Assembly: GCF_031157375.1 (NCBI RefSeq)
Contig: NZ_JAVIFV010000003.1
Coordinates: 124,001-188,000, forward strand
Source: Sphingosinicella sp. LHD-64
Lineage (GTDB): Bacteria > Pseudomonadota > Alphaproteobacteria > Sphingomonadales > Sphingomonadaceae
DNA: 64,000 bases
Direction: 5' to 3'
Shown here piece by piece: positions 46,998-55,533 of this stretch. A program made the translations under genes and the position numbers. Positions within the stretch are counted from its first letter, which is position 1; each line of letters opens with the position of its first letter. The notes under the pieces were generated by a model. It was not told where the DNA came from, made no database searches, and was given only the letters and a program-made list of their open reading frames with translations.

Positions 46998-48307
46998 TAC
47001 GCCAGCATCCCCATCGGGTCCTCGACCAGCTTCTTGAACGCCTGCATCAGTCGTGCCCCGTCGGCGCCGTCGATGGCGCGGTGGTCGAAGCTGCCGGTGG
47101 CGCTCATGATCGTCGCGATCTGGAGCGAATCGTCGATCACATAGGGGCGCTTCTCGCCGGCGCCGATCGCCATGATCATGCCCTGCGGCGGATTGATCAC
47201 CGCGTCGAATGCCTTGATGCCGTACATGCCCATGTTGGAGATGCTGGCGGTGCCGCCCTGATATTCGTGGGGCTGGAGCTTGCCCTCCTTGGCGCGGCCG
47301 GCAAGGTCGGTCATCTCCTTCGAGATCGCCGAGAGCGACTTGGTGTCGGCACCGACGATGATCGGCGTGATCAGGCCGTTCGGGATCGACACCGCGACCG
47401 AGACGTCGGCGCGGCTGTACTTGAAGAGCTGGTCGCCGGAGATCGAGACGTTGCACTCCGGCACCTCGATCAGCGCCACCGCGAGCGCCTTGATCATCAT
47501 GTCGTTGACGCTGAGCTTGACGCCGCGCGCCTCGAGGCTGGCGTTCAGCTGGCTCCTGAGCTTCAGCAGCGCGTCGAGGCGGATGTCCACCGTGAGGTAG
47601 ATGTGCGGGATCGTCTGCTTCGCCTCGGTGAGGCGCCGCGCGATCGTCTTTCGCATGTTGGAGAGTTTGACCGCCTCGTGCGGGATCTCGGCCTCGAACG
47701 CGGCCGGCGCGGCGTGGGCGGGCGCTACAGCTGGTGCAGCAGCGGCGGGCGCCTCGGCCACCCTGGCCGGTGCCTTGCCGGAGGCCGCCTTGATGTCGGC
47801 CTTGACGATGCGGCCGCCGGGGCCGGTGCCGCTGAGGCCGGACAGATCGATCCCCTGCGCCTCGGCCAGCCGCCGCGCCAGCGGGCTCGCCTTCACCCGG
47901 CCGCCGTCCGTGGCCGGCGCCGGAGCCGGAGCAGGTGTCGGAGCCGGAGCAGGTGTCGGAGCGGGCGCGGGTGCTGGCGCCGGAGCCGAAACTTCGGCCT
48001 TCGGCTCCTCTTTAGGCGCAGGGGCCGGGGCCGGGGCGGCCGATGCCGCGGCCGAAGCGTCTTCGCCCTCTTCGGCAATCAACGCGATGACCGTGCCGAC
48101 CTTCACTTCATCCGTGCCGTCCGCGACCAGAATCTTCGCCACGGTCCCCTCGTCGACCGCTTCGAATTCCATCGTCGCCTTGTCCGTCTCGATCTCCGCC
48201 AGGATGTCCCCGGACTTCACTGAATCCCCTTCCTTCACCAGCCATTTGGCGAGGGTCCCCTCCTCCATGGTCGGCGAAAGGGCGGGCATCTTGAGTTCGA
48301 TCGGCAT
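46997..48307 (-). CDS. pdhC: Dihydrolipoamide acetyltransferase, pyruvate dehydrogenase E2
   Basis: A 436-residue E2 subunit. The lipoyl domain starts [20 protein letters not shown], with the lipoylated lysine in [11 protein letters not shown] Pro/Ala linker of repeated [11 protein letters not shown] follows, then the peripheral-subunit binding domain ([20 protein letters not shown]) and the catalytic core with active-site [13 protein letters not shown]. The ATG at 48307 is the family start, with AGGAG upstream. The E1 genes (pdhA, pdhB) are not downstream, so the complex is encoded at two loci. Confidence 0.95.
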   Translation of the reverse strand: MPIELKMPALSPTMEEGTLAKWLVKEGDSVKSGDILAEIETDKATMEFEAVDEGTVAKILVADGTDEVKVGTVIALIAEEGEDASAAASAAPAPAPAPKEEPKAEVSAPAPAPAPAPTPAPAPTPAPAPAPATDGGRVKASPLARRLAEAQGIDLSGLSGTGPGGRIVKADIKAASGKAPARVAEAPAAAAPAVAPAHAAPAAFEAEIPHEAVKLSNMRKTIARRLTEAKQTIPHIYLTVDIRLDALLKLRSQLNASLEARGVKLSVNDMMIKALAVALIEVPECNVSISGDQLFKYSRADVSVAVSIPNGLITPIIVGADTKSLSAISKEMTDLAGRAKEGKLQPHEYQGGTASISNMGMYGIKAFDAVINPPQGMIMAIGAGEKRPYVIDDSLQIATIMSATGSFDHRAIDGADGARLMQAFKKLVEDPMGMLA

Positions 48308-48380
48308 CGGAAAGGGCTCTCCTGTTCGCGGGGTCCGCCGCACCCAAGCGTCCAAACAGCAAAGCCATGGTCCGGGTCAA

Positions 48381-48439
48381 GCCTGTCCTGAGCGGCCGGC
48401 CTTTGCCGGCCAGCCGAAGGGCCTGTCCTGAGCGGCCGG
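48381..48439 (+). repeat. Direct repeat GCCTGTCCTGAGCGGCCGG, two copies
   Basis: The 19-bp unit occurs at 48381-48399 and 48421-48439. The DNA between carries a GGCCGGC-cttt-GCCGGCC hairpin and GCCGAAGGG. These look like rearranged copies of the CCTGTCCTGAGC...CGAAGGG element seen intact at 50141-50163. Confidence 0.65.
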
Positions 48440-48500
48440 ACGGGCCAAGACTTGTGTCGCCGCCCCGATTGGCGCAGTCCTGTCGCAAACGGAGGGGGTC

Positions 48501-48956
48501 GTGCGGTCCTATTTGGTCGTGATGGACGAGACGGAGGAGGCGCTGGGAGCGCTCCGTTATGCAGCGCGGCGGGCGGCGCGGACCGGCGGGATGGTCGAGA
48601 TCCTGGCGCTCGTCCCCCAGGCGGAATTCTCGCAATGGGGCGCGGTCCAGCAGGCGATGGAGGAGGAAGCGCGGCTGCGCGCCGAGGCGATGCTCGCCCA
48701 GGCGGCCGGGGCGATCGCCGAGGAAGCCGGGATCAAGCCCGCGGTCACGGTGAAGCAGGGCGAACCGGCCAAGGCGGTCACCGAGATGCTGAAGGAACGC
48801 CCCGAGATCACCGCGCTCGTCCTTGCCGCGGCGGCCGAGGGCAAGCCAGGGCCGCTGATCAGCCATTTCGCCGGATCGGCCGCGAGCAGCCTGCCCTGCC
48901 CGCTGATCATCGTGCCGGCCGGCCTCAGCGACGAGGCGCTCGACCGGCTGACCTGA
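48501..48956 (+). CDS. Universal stress protein (UspA family)
   Basis: A 151-residue single-domain Usp protein. It begins with the strand SYLVVMDETEEALGALRYAARRA, and the region around LAAAAEGKPGPLISHFAGSAAS and CPLIIVPAG corresponds to the nucleotide-binding G-x2-G-x9-G-S region, though less regular than in ATP-binding members. The GTG start at 48501 follows GGAGGGG. It is divergent from pdhC. Confidence 0.88.
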   Translation: MRSYLVVMDETEEALGALRYAARRAARTGGMVEILALVPQAEFSQWGAVQQAMEEEARLRAEAMLAQAAGAIAEEAGIKPAVTVKQGEPAKAVTEMLKERPEITALVLAAAAEGKPGPLISHFAGSAASSLPCPLIIVPAGLSDEALDRLT

Positions 48957-48959
48957 TCC

Positions 48960-49778
48960 TCAGCCGCGCTCGCCGGCGGGCGGCGGGGCCGGGCGCGGCG
49001 CGGGCCGCGGGGCCGGACGGGGCGGCGGGGGTGGTGCCGGACGCGCAGCGGCCGCGGGCGGGCAATCGCAGCGCGGGCGCGGCGCGGCGGTGCGATGGAC
49101 GCGGCGGCGCGGCCGCTGGCGGACCTCGACAACCTCCTCGATCACTTCCTCGGTATAGGTCACGGCCGGCGTATAGGTCGTCTCGATGATGATCGGATAG
49201 GCATAGCCATAGCCATAGCCATAGCTGTATCCGTAAGCGCCCTGGCCGTAATAACCGCCATAAGGCTGCGGCGGACCGTAACCGGGCCCATAGTCGGCAT
49301 AGGCCGGGCCGCCATGCTCACGCGCCCAGGCATAATCCTCCTCACCCGGGCGGTAGTCGCGGCTTCCGTGATAGGCGGGAATGCCGTCCTCGACGTCCCA
49401 GCGTTCGCCATATTCGTCCCAGTCGAGTCCTTCGCGGCTGTCGAGGACGCGGCCGCCCCGGTCGATCCGGTAGGCGTCGTCATAATAGCGGACCCAGCGG
49501 CTGTCGGCGCCGGGATCGGCGAAACCGTAGGCCTGCCAGTTGCTGATGTGGAATTGCGGTCCGAACCAGAAAGGATGCACGACGAAGCCGCGTCGGATGC
49601 GGTGCGGGAAGCCCGGACCGGGGCGGAAATGATGGCCGCCGCCATGGCGGACGACCGTGTTGCCGCCATGCCCGGTGACGCCCGGCGGCGGCCCGTGGCG
49701 CGGCGCCGGCTGGGCCAGAGCGGCGGCCGGAATCAGCGCGGCGCCGGCGGCAAGCGTCAGGAGGGAAAGCGTCTTCAT
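48960..49778 (-). CDS. Secreted RcnB-family protein with Gly/Tyr and Pro-rich tail
   Basis: A 272-residue exported protein (signal ending PAAALAQP). An RcnB-like segment FHISNWQAYGFADPGADSRW and VRYYDDAYRIDRGGRVLD covers about 75-115. A Gly/Tyr-rich stretch (GYSYGYGYGYAYP) and a long Pro/Ala/Arg tail follow. RcnB in E. coli modulates nickel and cobalt efflux in the periplasm, but many alphaproteobacterial members have only the fold, so a metal role here is uncertain. Confidence 0.78.
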   Translation of the reverse strand: MKTLSLLTLAAGAALIPAAALAQPAPRHGPPPGVTGHGGNTVVRHGGGHHFRPGPGFPHRIRRGFVVHPFWFGPQFHISNWQAYGFADPGADSRWVRYYDDAYRIDRGGRVLDSREGLDWDEYGERWDVEDGIPAYHGSRDYRPGEEDYAWAREHGGPAYADYGPGYGPPQPYGGYYGQGAYGYSYGYGYGYAYPIIIETTYTPAVTYTEEVIEEVVEVRQRPRRRVHRTAAPRPRCDCPPAAAARPAPPPPPRPAPRPAPRPAPPPAGERG

Positions 49779-49811
49779 CAGGCCAGGTCCCCGTTTCGCA
49801 ATCGGGGATGT

Positions 49812-50348
49812 CTAGCCGTCCACGTTAACCAAGGCCATGCCGCCCAGCCGCGCGGCGATGCGCTGTATCAGTTTGACACAGCCCGTTTCGTCCTCCGCGT
49901 CGAACCGCCCGGGGAGCGGACTGTCGAGATCGAGCACGCCGATCAGCGTCCCGCCCTCCGCAACGATCGGCACGACCAGCTCGGACCGGCTGGCGGCGTC
50001 GCAGGCGATGTGGCCGGGAAAGGCATGGACATCGGCCACACATTGCGGCTCGCGCGTGGCGGCGGCGGCGCCGCAGACGCCCTTGCCGAACGGGATGCGG
50101 ATGCAGGCCGGCCGCCCCTGGAACGGGCCGAGCACCAGTTCCTGTCCTGAGCCCGTCGAAGGGTCGCCACCGACATTGCGGTAGAAGCCGGCCCAGTTGA
50201 GATCGGGCAGCGCCTCCCACAGGAGGGCCGCGACATTGGCCATATTGGCGATCGCGTCCGGCTCGCCGGCGGTCAGCGCGTCGGCGGCCTCGGTCAGCTC
50301 GGCATAGAGCGACGGCTTGTCCGCCGCTTCGATCTTGAAGTCGTACAT
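49812..50348 (-). CDS. msrC: Free methionine-(R)-sulfoxide reductase (GAF), with repeat-derived insertion
   Basis: A 178-residue GAF protein of the fRMsr family that repairs free Met-R-sulfoxide. Three conserved cysteines are present: ACIRIPFGKGVCGAA (two) and FPGHIACDAASRSELVVPI. Between NWAGFYRNV and ELVLGPFQG, residues 61-69 read GDPSTGSGQ (after G60), several residues longer than the short hairpin usual there. The extra codons are supplied by a genomic repeat at 50141-50163 read in frame. The remainder is full length, so it is probably functional. Confidence 0.88.
   Translation of the reverse strand: MYDFKIEAADKPSLYAELTEAADALTAGEPDAIANMANVAALLWEALPDLNWAGFYRNVGGDPSTGSGQELVLGPFQGRPACIRIPFGKGVCGAAAATREPQCVADVHAFPGHIACDAASRSELVVPIVAEGGTLIGVLDLDSPLPGRFDAEDETGCVKLIQRIAARLGGMALVNVDG
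50141..50163 (+). repeat. CCTGTCCTGAGCCCGTCGAA repeat inside a coding region
   Basis: A common sphingomonad-type intergenic element (recollection) here lies within the methionine sulfoxide reductase gene, in frame, and encodes the STGSGQ insertion. Related copies flank 48381-48439. Confidence 0.75.
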
Positions 50349-50359
50349 CAGATCCCTTT

Positions 50360-50442
50360 CGTCATTCCGGTGAAAGCCGGAATCTCCCTTCCTTTGAAGA
50401 ACGGGAGCAAGAAATGAGATTCCAGCTTTCGCTGGAATGACG
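50360..50442. repeat. REPIN-like paired palindrome, copy A
   Basis: Two inverse REP arms, CGTCATTCCGGTGAAAGCC and the complement-type AGCTTTCGCTGGAATGACG, are separated by about 40 bp. Each arm is a small hairpin around GAAA/TTTC. The arms resemble the terminal repeats of the GIY-YIG cassette at 44715-45125. It lies between the reductase gene and arfB. Confidence 0.8.
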
Positions 50443-50444
50443 GG

Positions 50445-50846
50445 CTAGTCGAAACTCACCTTTCCGCGCCCCTGCTTGACCGAACCGCGCTGCTTCTTCG
50501 TGTCGACCCGCTTCGCCTTGGCCGCGCGGCTCGGCTTCGTCTTGATCCGCTTCGCCTGCCGGATATGGGCACGCGCGATGAGGTCCGCCAGCCGGGCCCG
50601 TGCGTCCTCGCGATTGGCCTCTTGGGTTCGGTAATTGCGCGCGGTGATCACGATCTCGCCGGCATCGGTCATCCGGCTGCCCGCCAGCTCCTTGAGCCGC
50701 TGCCAGGCGTAAGGCTGGAGGCCGAGCTTGAACACGTCGCAGCGCAGCTGGCAGGCGGTCGCCACCTTGTTGACATTCTGTCCGCCCGGGCCGGAGGCGG
50801 CAAGGAACCGCTCCTCCAACGCCTCCTCGGGAATCTCAAACGGCAT
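50445..50846 (-). CDS. arfB: Peptidyl-tRNA hydrolase ArfB (ribosome rescue)
   Basis: A 133-residue protein of the ICT1/YaeJ family. The GGQ motif is in FLAASGPGGQNVNKVAT, and the basic C-terminal tail (RIKTKPSRAAKAKR) is the part that enters the empty mRNA channel. It releases stalled ribosomes without a release factor. ATG 50846 lies 11 bp inside the pseudouridine synthase gene. Confidence 0.94.
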   Translation of the reverse strand: MPFEIPEEALEERFLAASGPGGQNVNKVATACQLRCDVFKLGLQPYAWQRLKELAGSRMTDAGEIVITARNYRTQEANREDARARLADLIARAHIRQAKRIKTKPSRAAKAKRVDTKKQRGSVKQGRGKVSFD

Positions 50847-51510
50847 CGGCCGGCTCCAGCAGGGCCTCGTCGAAGCCGGCATTGACGAAGGTCGGCGGCA
50901 ATGGCGCGGTGGCCTCGATCGGGGGCTTGCCCGCCCGCTCGACCCGTAGCGAGCGGGCGTGGAGCAGCATCGGCCCCTTCCCCGCCCCGTAGACCGGATC
51001 GCCGGCGATCGGCAGGCCGATGCCCGAGGCGGCATGGACGCGGATCTGGTGGGTGCGGCCGGTCTCCGGCGTGAACAGGATGACGGCGCGACCGTCGCGA
51101 ACCGCCGCGATGCGCCAGTGCGTGACGGCCGGCTTCCCGCGCGGATCCGGCACCATCCGCCAGCCCTCCTCCGCCGTCGAGGTCTTGCCGAGGGCGATCT
51201 CGACCGTGCCCGACTCGAGAGCCGGCACGCCGTCCAGCACCGCGAGATAGGTCTTGCCGACCTGCTTCTCCTCGAACGCCCGCTGGAATTTCTTGTGCGC
51301 CTTCGGGTTGCGTGCGAGCAGAAGGCAGCCCGAGGTGTCCCGGTCGAGGCGGTGCACCGGGAGCGGTTCGCGCTGGAAACCGAAGCGCAGATGGCGAAGA
51401 TAGTCCTCGAGGCTCTCCGGCGTGCGCGAACCCGGATGCACGGCAAGCCCGGCCGGCTTGTCGAGCACGATCGCCTCGCCATCGATGAAAAGCACCCGGT
51501 TCTGAATCAC
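50836..51510 (-). CDS. RluA-family RNA pseudouridine synthase
   Basis: A 224-residue enzyme with the catalytic aspartate in PVHRLDRDTSGCLLL, a KPAGLAVHPG motif I, GKTYLAVLDG motif III and TGRTHQIRVH. It lacks an S4 domain, like short RluA/TruC types. The start is GTG 51510 behind GGAGGCCAA; upstream in-frame codons are not family-like. Target RNA position unknown. Confidence 0.9.
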   Translation of the reverse strand: MIQNRVLFIDGEAIVLDKPAGLAVHPGSRTPESLEDYLRHLRFGFQREPLPVHRLDRDTSGCLLLARNPKAHKKFQRAFEEKQVGKTYLAVLDGVPALESGTVEIALGKTSTAEEGWRMVPDPRGKPAVTHWRIAAVRDGRAVILFTPETGRTHQIRVHAASGIGLPIAGDPVYGAGKGPMLLHARSLRVERAGKPPIEATAPLPPTFVNAGFDEALLEPADAV

Positions 51511-51629
51511 TTGGCCTCCTGCGAATCGCCTGCCACGACTGTGGCGGCACCGCAAATGAGGGGGTTGAAATTATCCCATAATTTCAAGCCATGCCGGGGC
51601 ATGGCGAGCCCTCATGGCGGTTTTCCAAC

Positions 51630-51656
51630 GATTCCATCACATTAACACCAAATTAA
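51630..51656 (+). promoter_or_regulatory. ctrA promoter elements: GANTC methylation site and CtrA box
   Basis: GATTC (51630-51634) is a CcrM-type GANTC site. It is followed by TTAA-caccaaa-TTAA (51642-45 and 51653-56), an exact CtrA binding site. A half site TTAA occurs near 51682. In Caulobacter ctrA is controlled both by CcrM methylation and by CtrA itself; the same two signals precede ctrA here. Confidence 0.75.
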
Positions 51657-51743
51657 CCTTTTGCGTTCACATCTCGAAAGGTTAATGGGCGTCGTGGACC
51701 CGGCTTTCAGGGGCGGTCCGCGACGACAGGAGGGCGATTTTTC

Positions 51744-52445
51744 ATGCGCGTGCTGCTGATCGAAGACGAGCCGACGACGGCCAAGGCCATCGAGCTCATG
51801 CTGGGCACCGAAGGCTTCAATGTCTACACCACCGATCTCGGTGAGGAGGGCTTGGATCTCGGCAAGCTCTACGACTACGACATCATCTGCCTCGACCTCA
51901 ACCTGCCCGACATGCACGGCTATGACGTGCTGAAGAAGCTCCGGACCGCCAAGGTCGGCACGCCGGTGCTGATCCTCTCCGGCGTCAGCGAGCTCGATTC
52001 GAAGGTCCGGGCACTGGGCTTCGGCGCCGACGACTATGTCACCAAGCCCTTCCATCGCGACGAGCTGGTCGCGCGCATCCACGCCATCGTCCGCCGCTCG
52101 AAGGGCCACAGCCAGTCGGTGATCCGCACCGGCAAGCTGTCGGTCAATCTCGACGCCAAGACGGTCGAGGTCGACGGTGCCCGCGTGCACCTGACCGGCA
52201 AGGAATATGCGATGCTGGAGCTGCTCTCGCTCCGCAAGGGCACGACGCTCACCAAGGAGATGTTCCTCAATCATCTCTACGGCGGCATGGACGAGCCCGA
52301 GCTCAAGATCATCGACGTCTTCATCTGCAAGCTTCGCAAGAAGCTCAGCCTCGCCTGCGGCGGGGACAATTATATCGAGACCGTCTGGGGCCGCGGCTAT
52401 GTGCTGCGCGAGCCCGACGAAGTGGAAGCGGCCCAGGTCGCCTGA
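51744..52445 (+). CDS. ctrA: Cell-cycle response regulator CtrA
   Basis: A 233-residue OmpR-type regulator that is the alphaproteobacterial cell-cycle master regulator. The receiver has the acidic pocket EDEP, phosphoacceptor D51 in [15 protein letters not shown] and YVTKPF. The winged-helix domain contains [30 protein letters not shown] and [16 protein letters not shown], near-invariant in CtrA. The Caulobacter ClpXP tail ends in two alanines; here the end is QVA, so proteolysis may differ. Own-binding and GANTC sites lie upstream and a strong terminator follows. Confidence 0.96.
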   Translation: MRVLLIEDEPTTAKAIELMLGTEGFNVYTTDLGEEGLDLGKLYDYDIICLDLNLPDMHGYDVLKKLRTAKVGTPVLILSGVSELDSKVRALGFGADDYVTKPFHRDELVARIHAIVRRSKGHSQSVIRTGKLSVNLDAKTVEVDGARVHLTGKEYAMLELLSLRKGTTLTKEMFLNHLYGGMDEPELKIIDVFICKLRKKLSLACGGDNYIETVWGRGYVLREPDEVEAAQVA

Positions 52446-52471
52446 ACCAGTTCGGGGGAGCGCTTGGCAAG

Positions 52472-52511
52472 AACCGGCGTCCGCGAGCCTCGCGGGCGCC
52501 GGTTTTCTTTT
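52472..52511 (+). terminator. Rho-independent terminator of ctrA
   Basis: A 14-bp stem, AACCGGCGTCCGCG against CGCGGGCGCCGGTT with one T-G pair, encloses loop AGCCT and is followed by TTCTTTT. It begins 27 bp after the ctrA stop. Confidence 0.88.
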
Positions 52512-52518
52512 CAGCCCC

Positions 52519-52603
52519 CGTCATTCCAGCGAAAGCTGGAATCTCGCTGCCTTTGCAGGGGTAGTGACGAACAAATGGGATTCCAGCTTTCGCTGGAATG
52601 ACG
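52519..52603. repeat. REPIN-like paired palindrome, copy B
   Basis: Arms CGTCATTCCAGCGAAAGCTG and CAGCTTTCGCTGGAATGACG are exact inverse partners separated by about 45 bp. It follows the ctrA terminator. It belongs to the same family as the copies at 50360 and 57528. Confidence 0.82.
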
Positions 52604-52622
52604 GCTCAAAGAGTGACCCCGA

Positions 52623-53024
52623 TCAGAAATCTGCGGCCAGCGCGGGCCACAGCACCATGAGCAGACCGGCCAGGCTCGCCGCCCAGACGAAGGTGCGGAC
52701 CACCGGCACGCCGAAGCCGTAGAGCGGCAGATAGACGATCCGCGCGCCCAGCCATACCAGCGCGCCGATCGCGGTCCACTGGCTGGTGAGGTTCGCGGCG
52801 GTCACGATCAGGATCGCGGCAGCCATGACCGGGAAGGTCTCGAAATAATTGGCCTGCGCCCGCGCCAAACGGCCGACGACCGGATCGGGCGGCGGCAGGG
52901 TTTCGTCGCGCGCGCCGACGTTCCACTTCGTACCGTACTGCCGCGTCTTCACCCGCACCGCGGCGAAAACATGGACCAGCGCAAGGACGCAGCCCCAGGC
53001 GAGCACGGCGAGTTCGGTCGTCAT
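52623..53024 (-). CDS. MAPEG-family membrane protein
   Basis: A 133-residue protein with about four membrane segments. RARAQANYFETFPVMAAAIL carries the MAPEG E-x-F signature, with an N-terminal segment LAVLAWGCVLALVHVFAAVR. Members conjugate glutathione or act on lipid mediators in eukaryotes; the bacterial role is mostly unknown. ATG 53024 fits the family start. Confidence 0.86.
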   Translation of the reverse strand: MTTELAVLAWGCVLALVHVFAAVRVKTRQYGTKWNVGARDETLPPPDPVVGRLARAQANYFETFPVMAAAILIVTAANLTSQWTAIGALVWLGARIVYLPLYGFGVPVVRTFVWAASLAGLLMVLWPALAADF

Positions 53025-53146
53025 GGGCGAACGATAGGCCCGCCCTGTCCACGCGTCACGCCGGCAATCATGCTGCAACGCAAAATGCGTTTGCGGTCCG
53101 CGCCTATTGGTGCATGTTGATCGCCGTCCAACCGGCTGCGGGGTGC

Positions 53147-54598
53147 ATGGCGAAACGACCGGCCTTCGACGAACTCTGGGGAGCGAGCCGCGACCGGACG
53201 GCGCGCCCCGGCTTCGAGCCGCTCGCCCGATGGCTCGCCGACACGCCGCCCGCCGAACTCGAGCGCCGCCAGCAGGCGGCCGAGGCCGCCTTCCGCAGCC
53301 TTGGCATCACCTTCGCCGTCTATGGCGAGGAGGAGGCGGCGGAGCGGATCATCCCGTTCGACATCATCCCGCGCGTCTTTTCCGCCCGCGAATGGGCGAA
53401 CCTCTCGGTCGGGCTCGAGCAGCGGGTGCAGGCGATCAACGCCTTCATCGACGACGTCTACGGCGCCCGTCGCATTATCGCCGACGGGGTGATCCCGGCA
53501 GATATCGTGCTCGGCAACCCGCAATATTGCGTGCCCGTCGCCGGCGCGCGCGCGCCGCACGGCATCTACGCCCATATCTGCGGCATCGACATGGTCCGCA
53601 CCGGGCCGGACGAATTCTATGTGCTGGAGGACAATGCCCGCACCCCGTCGGGCGTCTCCTACATGCTGGAGAACCGCGAGGCGATGCTGCGCCTGTGCCC
53701 GGAGCTGTTCGAGGCGCTGCCGGTCCAGCCGGTGGATTCCTATCCCGAGCTGCTCCGCGACATGCTCTATTCGGTGACGCCGGGGCGGACCCGCGCACCG
53801 ACCTGCGTGGTGCTGACGCCCGGCCATTTCAATTCGGCCTTCTTCGAGCACAGCTTCCTCGCCGACAATATGGGTGTCGAGCTGGTCGAGGGGAGCGACC
53901 TGGAGGTCGATGACGACATCGTCTGGATGCGCACGACCGACGGGCGGGTGCGCGTCGACGTCATCTACCGCCGGATCGACGATGCCTATCTCGATCCGCT
54001 CGTCTTCCGGCCGGATTCGGCGCTCGGCGTGCCGGGGCTGATGGCCGCCTATCTCGCCGGCAACGTCACCCTGGTGAACGCGCCTGGCACCGGCATCGCC
54101 GACGACAAGGCGATCTATTCCTACATGCCCGAGATCGTCCGCTATTATGCGGACGAGGAGCCGAAGCTCCCCAATGTCGAGACGTACCGGTGTCGCGAGC
54201 CGGACGCGCTCAAATACACGCTCGACCATCTCGAAGAACTGGTCGTGAAGCTGGTCGACGGTTCGGGCGGCTATGGCATGCTGGTCGGCCCGACCGCCTC
54301 GAAGAAGGAAATCGAGGCGTTTCGCGCCGCGCTCAAGGCCGAGCCGCACCGCTACATTTCCCAGCCGACGCTGGCACTCTCGACCGTGCCGACGATCACC
54401 GAGGCCGGTATCGCGCCGCGCCATGTCGATTTCCGCCCCTTCGTCCTCACCGGCTCGACGGGGGTGAAGATCGTGCCGGGCGGCCTCACCCGTGTGGCGC
54501 TGCGCGAAGGTTCTCTGGTGGTGAATTCCAGCCAGGGCGGCGGGACCAAGGACAGCTTCATCCTCGACGGGGACGGCGAACCGGAGGGCGCTCCCTGA
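53147..54598 (+). CDS. Circularly permuted ATP-grasp protein (Anbu operon)
   Basis: A 483-residue CP-ATP-grasp type 2 protein (DUF404/DUF407): MVRTGPDEFYVLEDNARTPSG, VDVIYRRIDDAYLDPLVF and LVVKLVDGSGGYGMLVGP contain the nucleotide- and metal-binding residues. The fold predicts ligation of a carboxylate to an amine, hence peptide-bond formation, but the substrate is unknown. ATG 53147 is preferred to ATG 53114. Its stop overlaps the next start (TGATG), and the alpha-E, transglutaminase-like and Anbu genes follow, the standard operon. Confidence 0.92.
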   Translation: MAKRPAFDELWGASRDRTARPGFEPLARWLADTPPAELERRQQAAEAAFRSLGITFAVYGEEEAAERIIPFDIIPRVFSAREWANLSVGLEQRVQAINAFIDDVYGARRIIADGVIPADIVLGNPQYCVPVAGARAPHGIYAHICGIDMVRTGPDEFYVLEDNARTPSGVSYMLENREAMLRLCPELFEALPVQPVDSYPELLRDMLYSVTPGRTRAPTCVVLTPGHFNSAFFEHSFLADNMGVELVEGSDLEVDDDIVWMRTTDGRVRVDVIYRRIDDAYLDPLVFRPDSALGVPGLMAAYLAGNVTLVNAPGTGIADDKAIYSYMPEIVRYYADEEPKLPNVETYRCREPDALKYTLDHLEELVVKLVDGSGGYGMLVGPTASKKEIEAFRAALKAEPHRYISQPTLALSTVPTITEAGIAPRHVDFRPFVLTGSTGVKIVPGGLTRVALREGSLVVNSSQGGGTKDSFILDGDGEPEGAP

Positions 54599-55533
54599 TG
54601 CTCTCGCGCACCGCCCTCAGCCTCTACTGGATCGGCCGCTACATGGAGCGGGCCGAGTTCACCTGCCGGCTGGTCGAGGCGACGATCCGCCTCAACGCGC
54701 TCGGCGACCATGTCGAGGGCGATCAGGCCTGGCGGAGCGCGCTCAGCGTGGTCGGGTCCGCGCAGGCCTTCGCCGCCACCGGGGAGACCTTCAGCAGCCA
54801 CGCGGCGCGGCGCTACCTGACCTTGAGCGAGGACAATCCGAGCTCGATCCGCACCTGCATCGCGTCCGCGCGCGACGGTGCGCGGGCCGCCCGCACGGCG
54901 CTGACGGTCGAGGTCTGGGAGGCGATCAACCGCGCCTGGCTCCTCCTGCGCGGACGCACAAGCCCCGGCGGCATGCAGCAGACGCTCAATCTCGTCGACG
55001 AGCTCAAGGCCGAGATCCGCGGCTTCGAGGGCGCGCTCGGCCGGATGCTGCGCAGCGAAGGCCGTTGGTTCATGCAGTTGGGCTCGGTGATCGAGCGCGG
55101 CGACAACACCGCGCGGCTGCTCGACGTCAAATATTACCTGCTGCTCCCGCCGGGGCAGGAGGTCGGCGGCGCGCTCGACCGCGACCAGTGGACGACGATC
55201 CTCCAGATCGTCTCGGCCAAGACCGCCTACCGTCACATCTACCAGGAAGCCCTGCAGCCCTGGCTGGTCGCCGACTTCCTGATCTTCCGCAAGGAAATGC
55301 CCCGGTCGCTCTCCGCCTCGGCCGACGAGACGGTCGACCTGCTCGGCGCGTTTGCCGGCCGCTCGGGGCGGATCGGTCCGGCCGACCGGCTCGCCCGCCA
55401 GCGTCAGGCACGGGTGGACGATCTCGACATCGTCACCATCTTCCAGGACGGCCTGCACGAGTGGCTGCACCGCTATGTCGGCGAGAATGCGGCGCTCGAT
55501 CAGGCCATCGCCCAGCAGTTCCGGTTCGCCTGA
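54598..55533 (+). CDS. Alpha-E domain protein (DUF403)
   Basis: A 311-residue all-helical protein beginning MLSRTALSLYWIGRYMERAE, the alpha-E (A-predicted alpha-helical domain with conserved ER motif) signature, with LGSVIERGDNTARLLDVKYYLL repeating the E-R motif. These proteins always travel with CP-ATP-grasp partners and are proposed to work with them in peptide modification. Start and stop overlap both neighbours by the TGATG arrangement. Confidence 0.93.
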   Translation: MLSRTALSLYWIGRYMERAEFTCRLVEATIRLNALGDHVEGDQAWRSALSVVGSAQAFAATGETFSSHAARRYLTLSEDNPSSIRTCIASARDGARAARTALTVEVWEAINRAWLLLRGRTSPGGMQQTLNLVDELKAEIRGFEGALGRMLRSEGRWFMQLGSVIERGDNTARLLDVKYYLLLPPGQEVGGALDRDQWTTILQIVSAKTAYRHIYQEALQPWLVADFLIFRKEMPRSLSASADETVDLLGAFAGRSGRIGPADRLARQRQARVDDLDIVTIFQDGLHEWLHRYVGENAALDQAIAQQFRFA

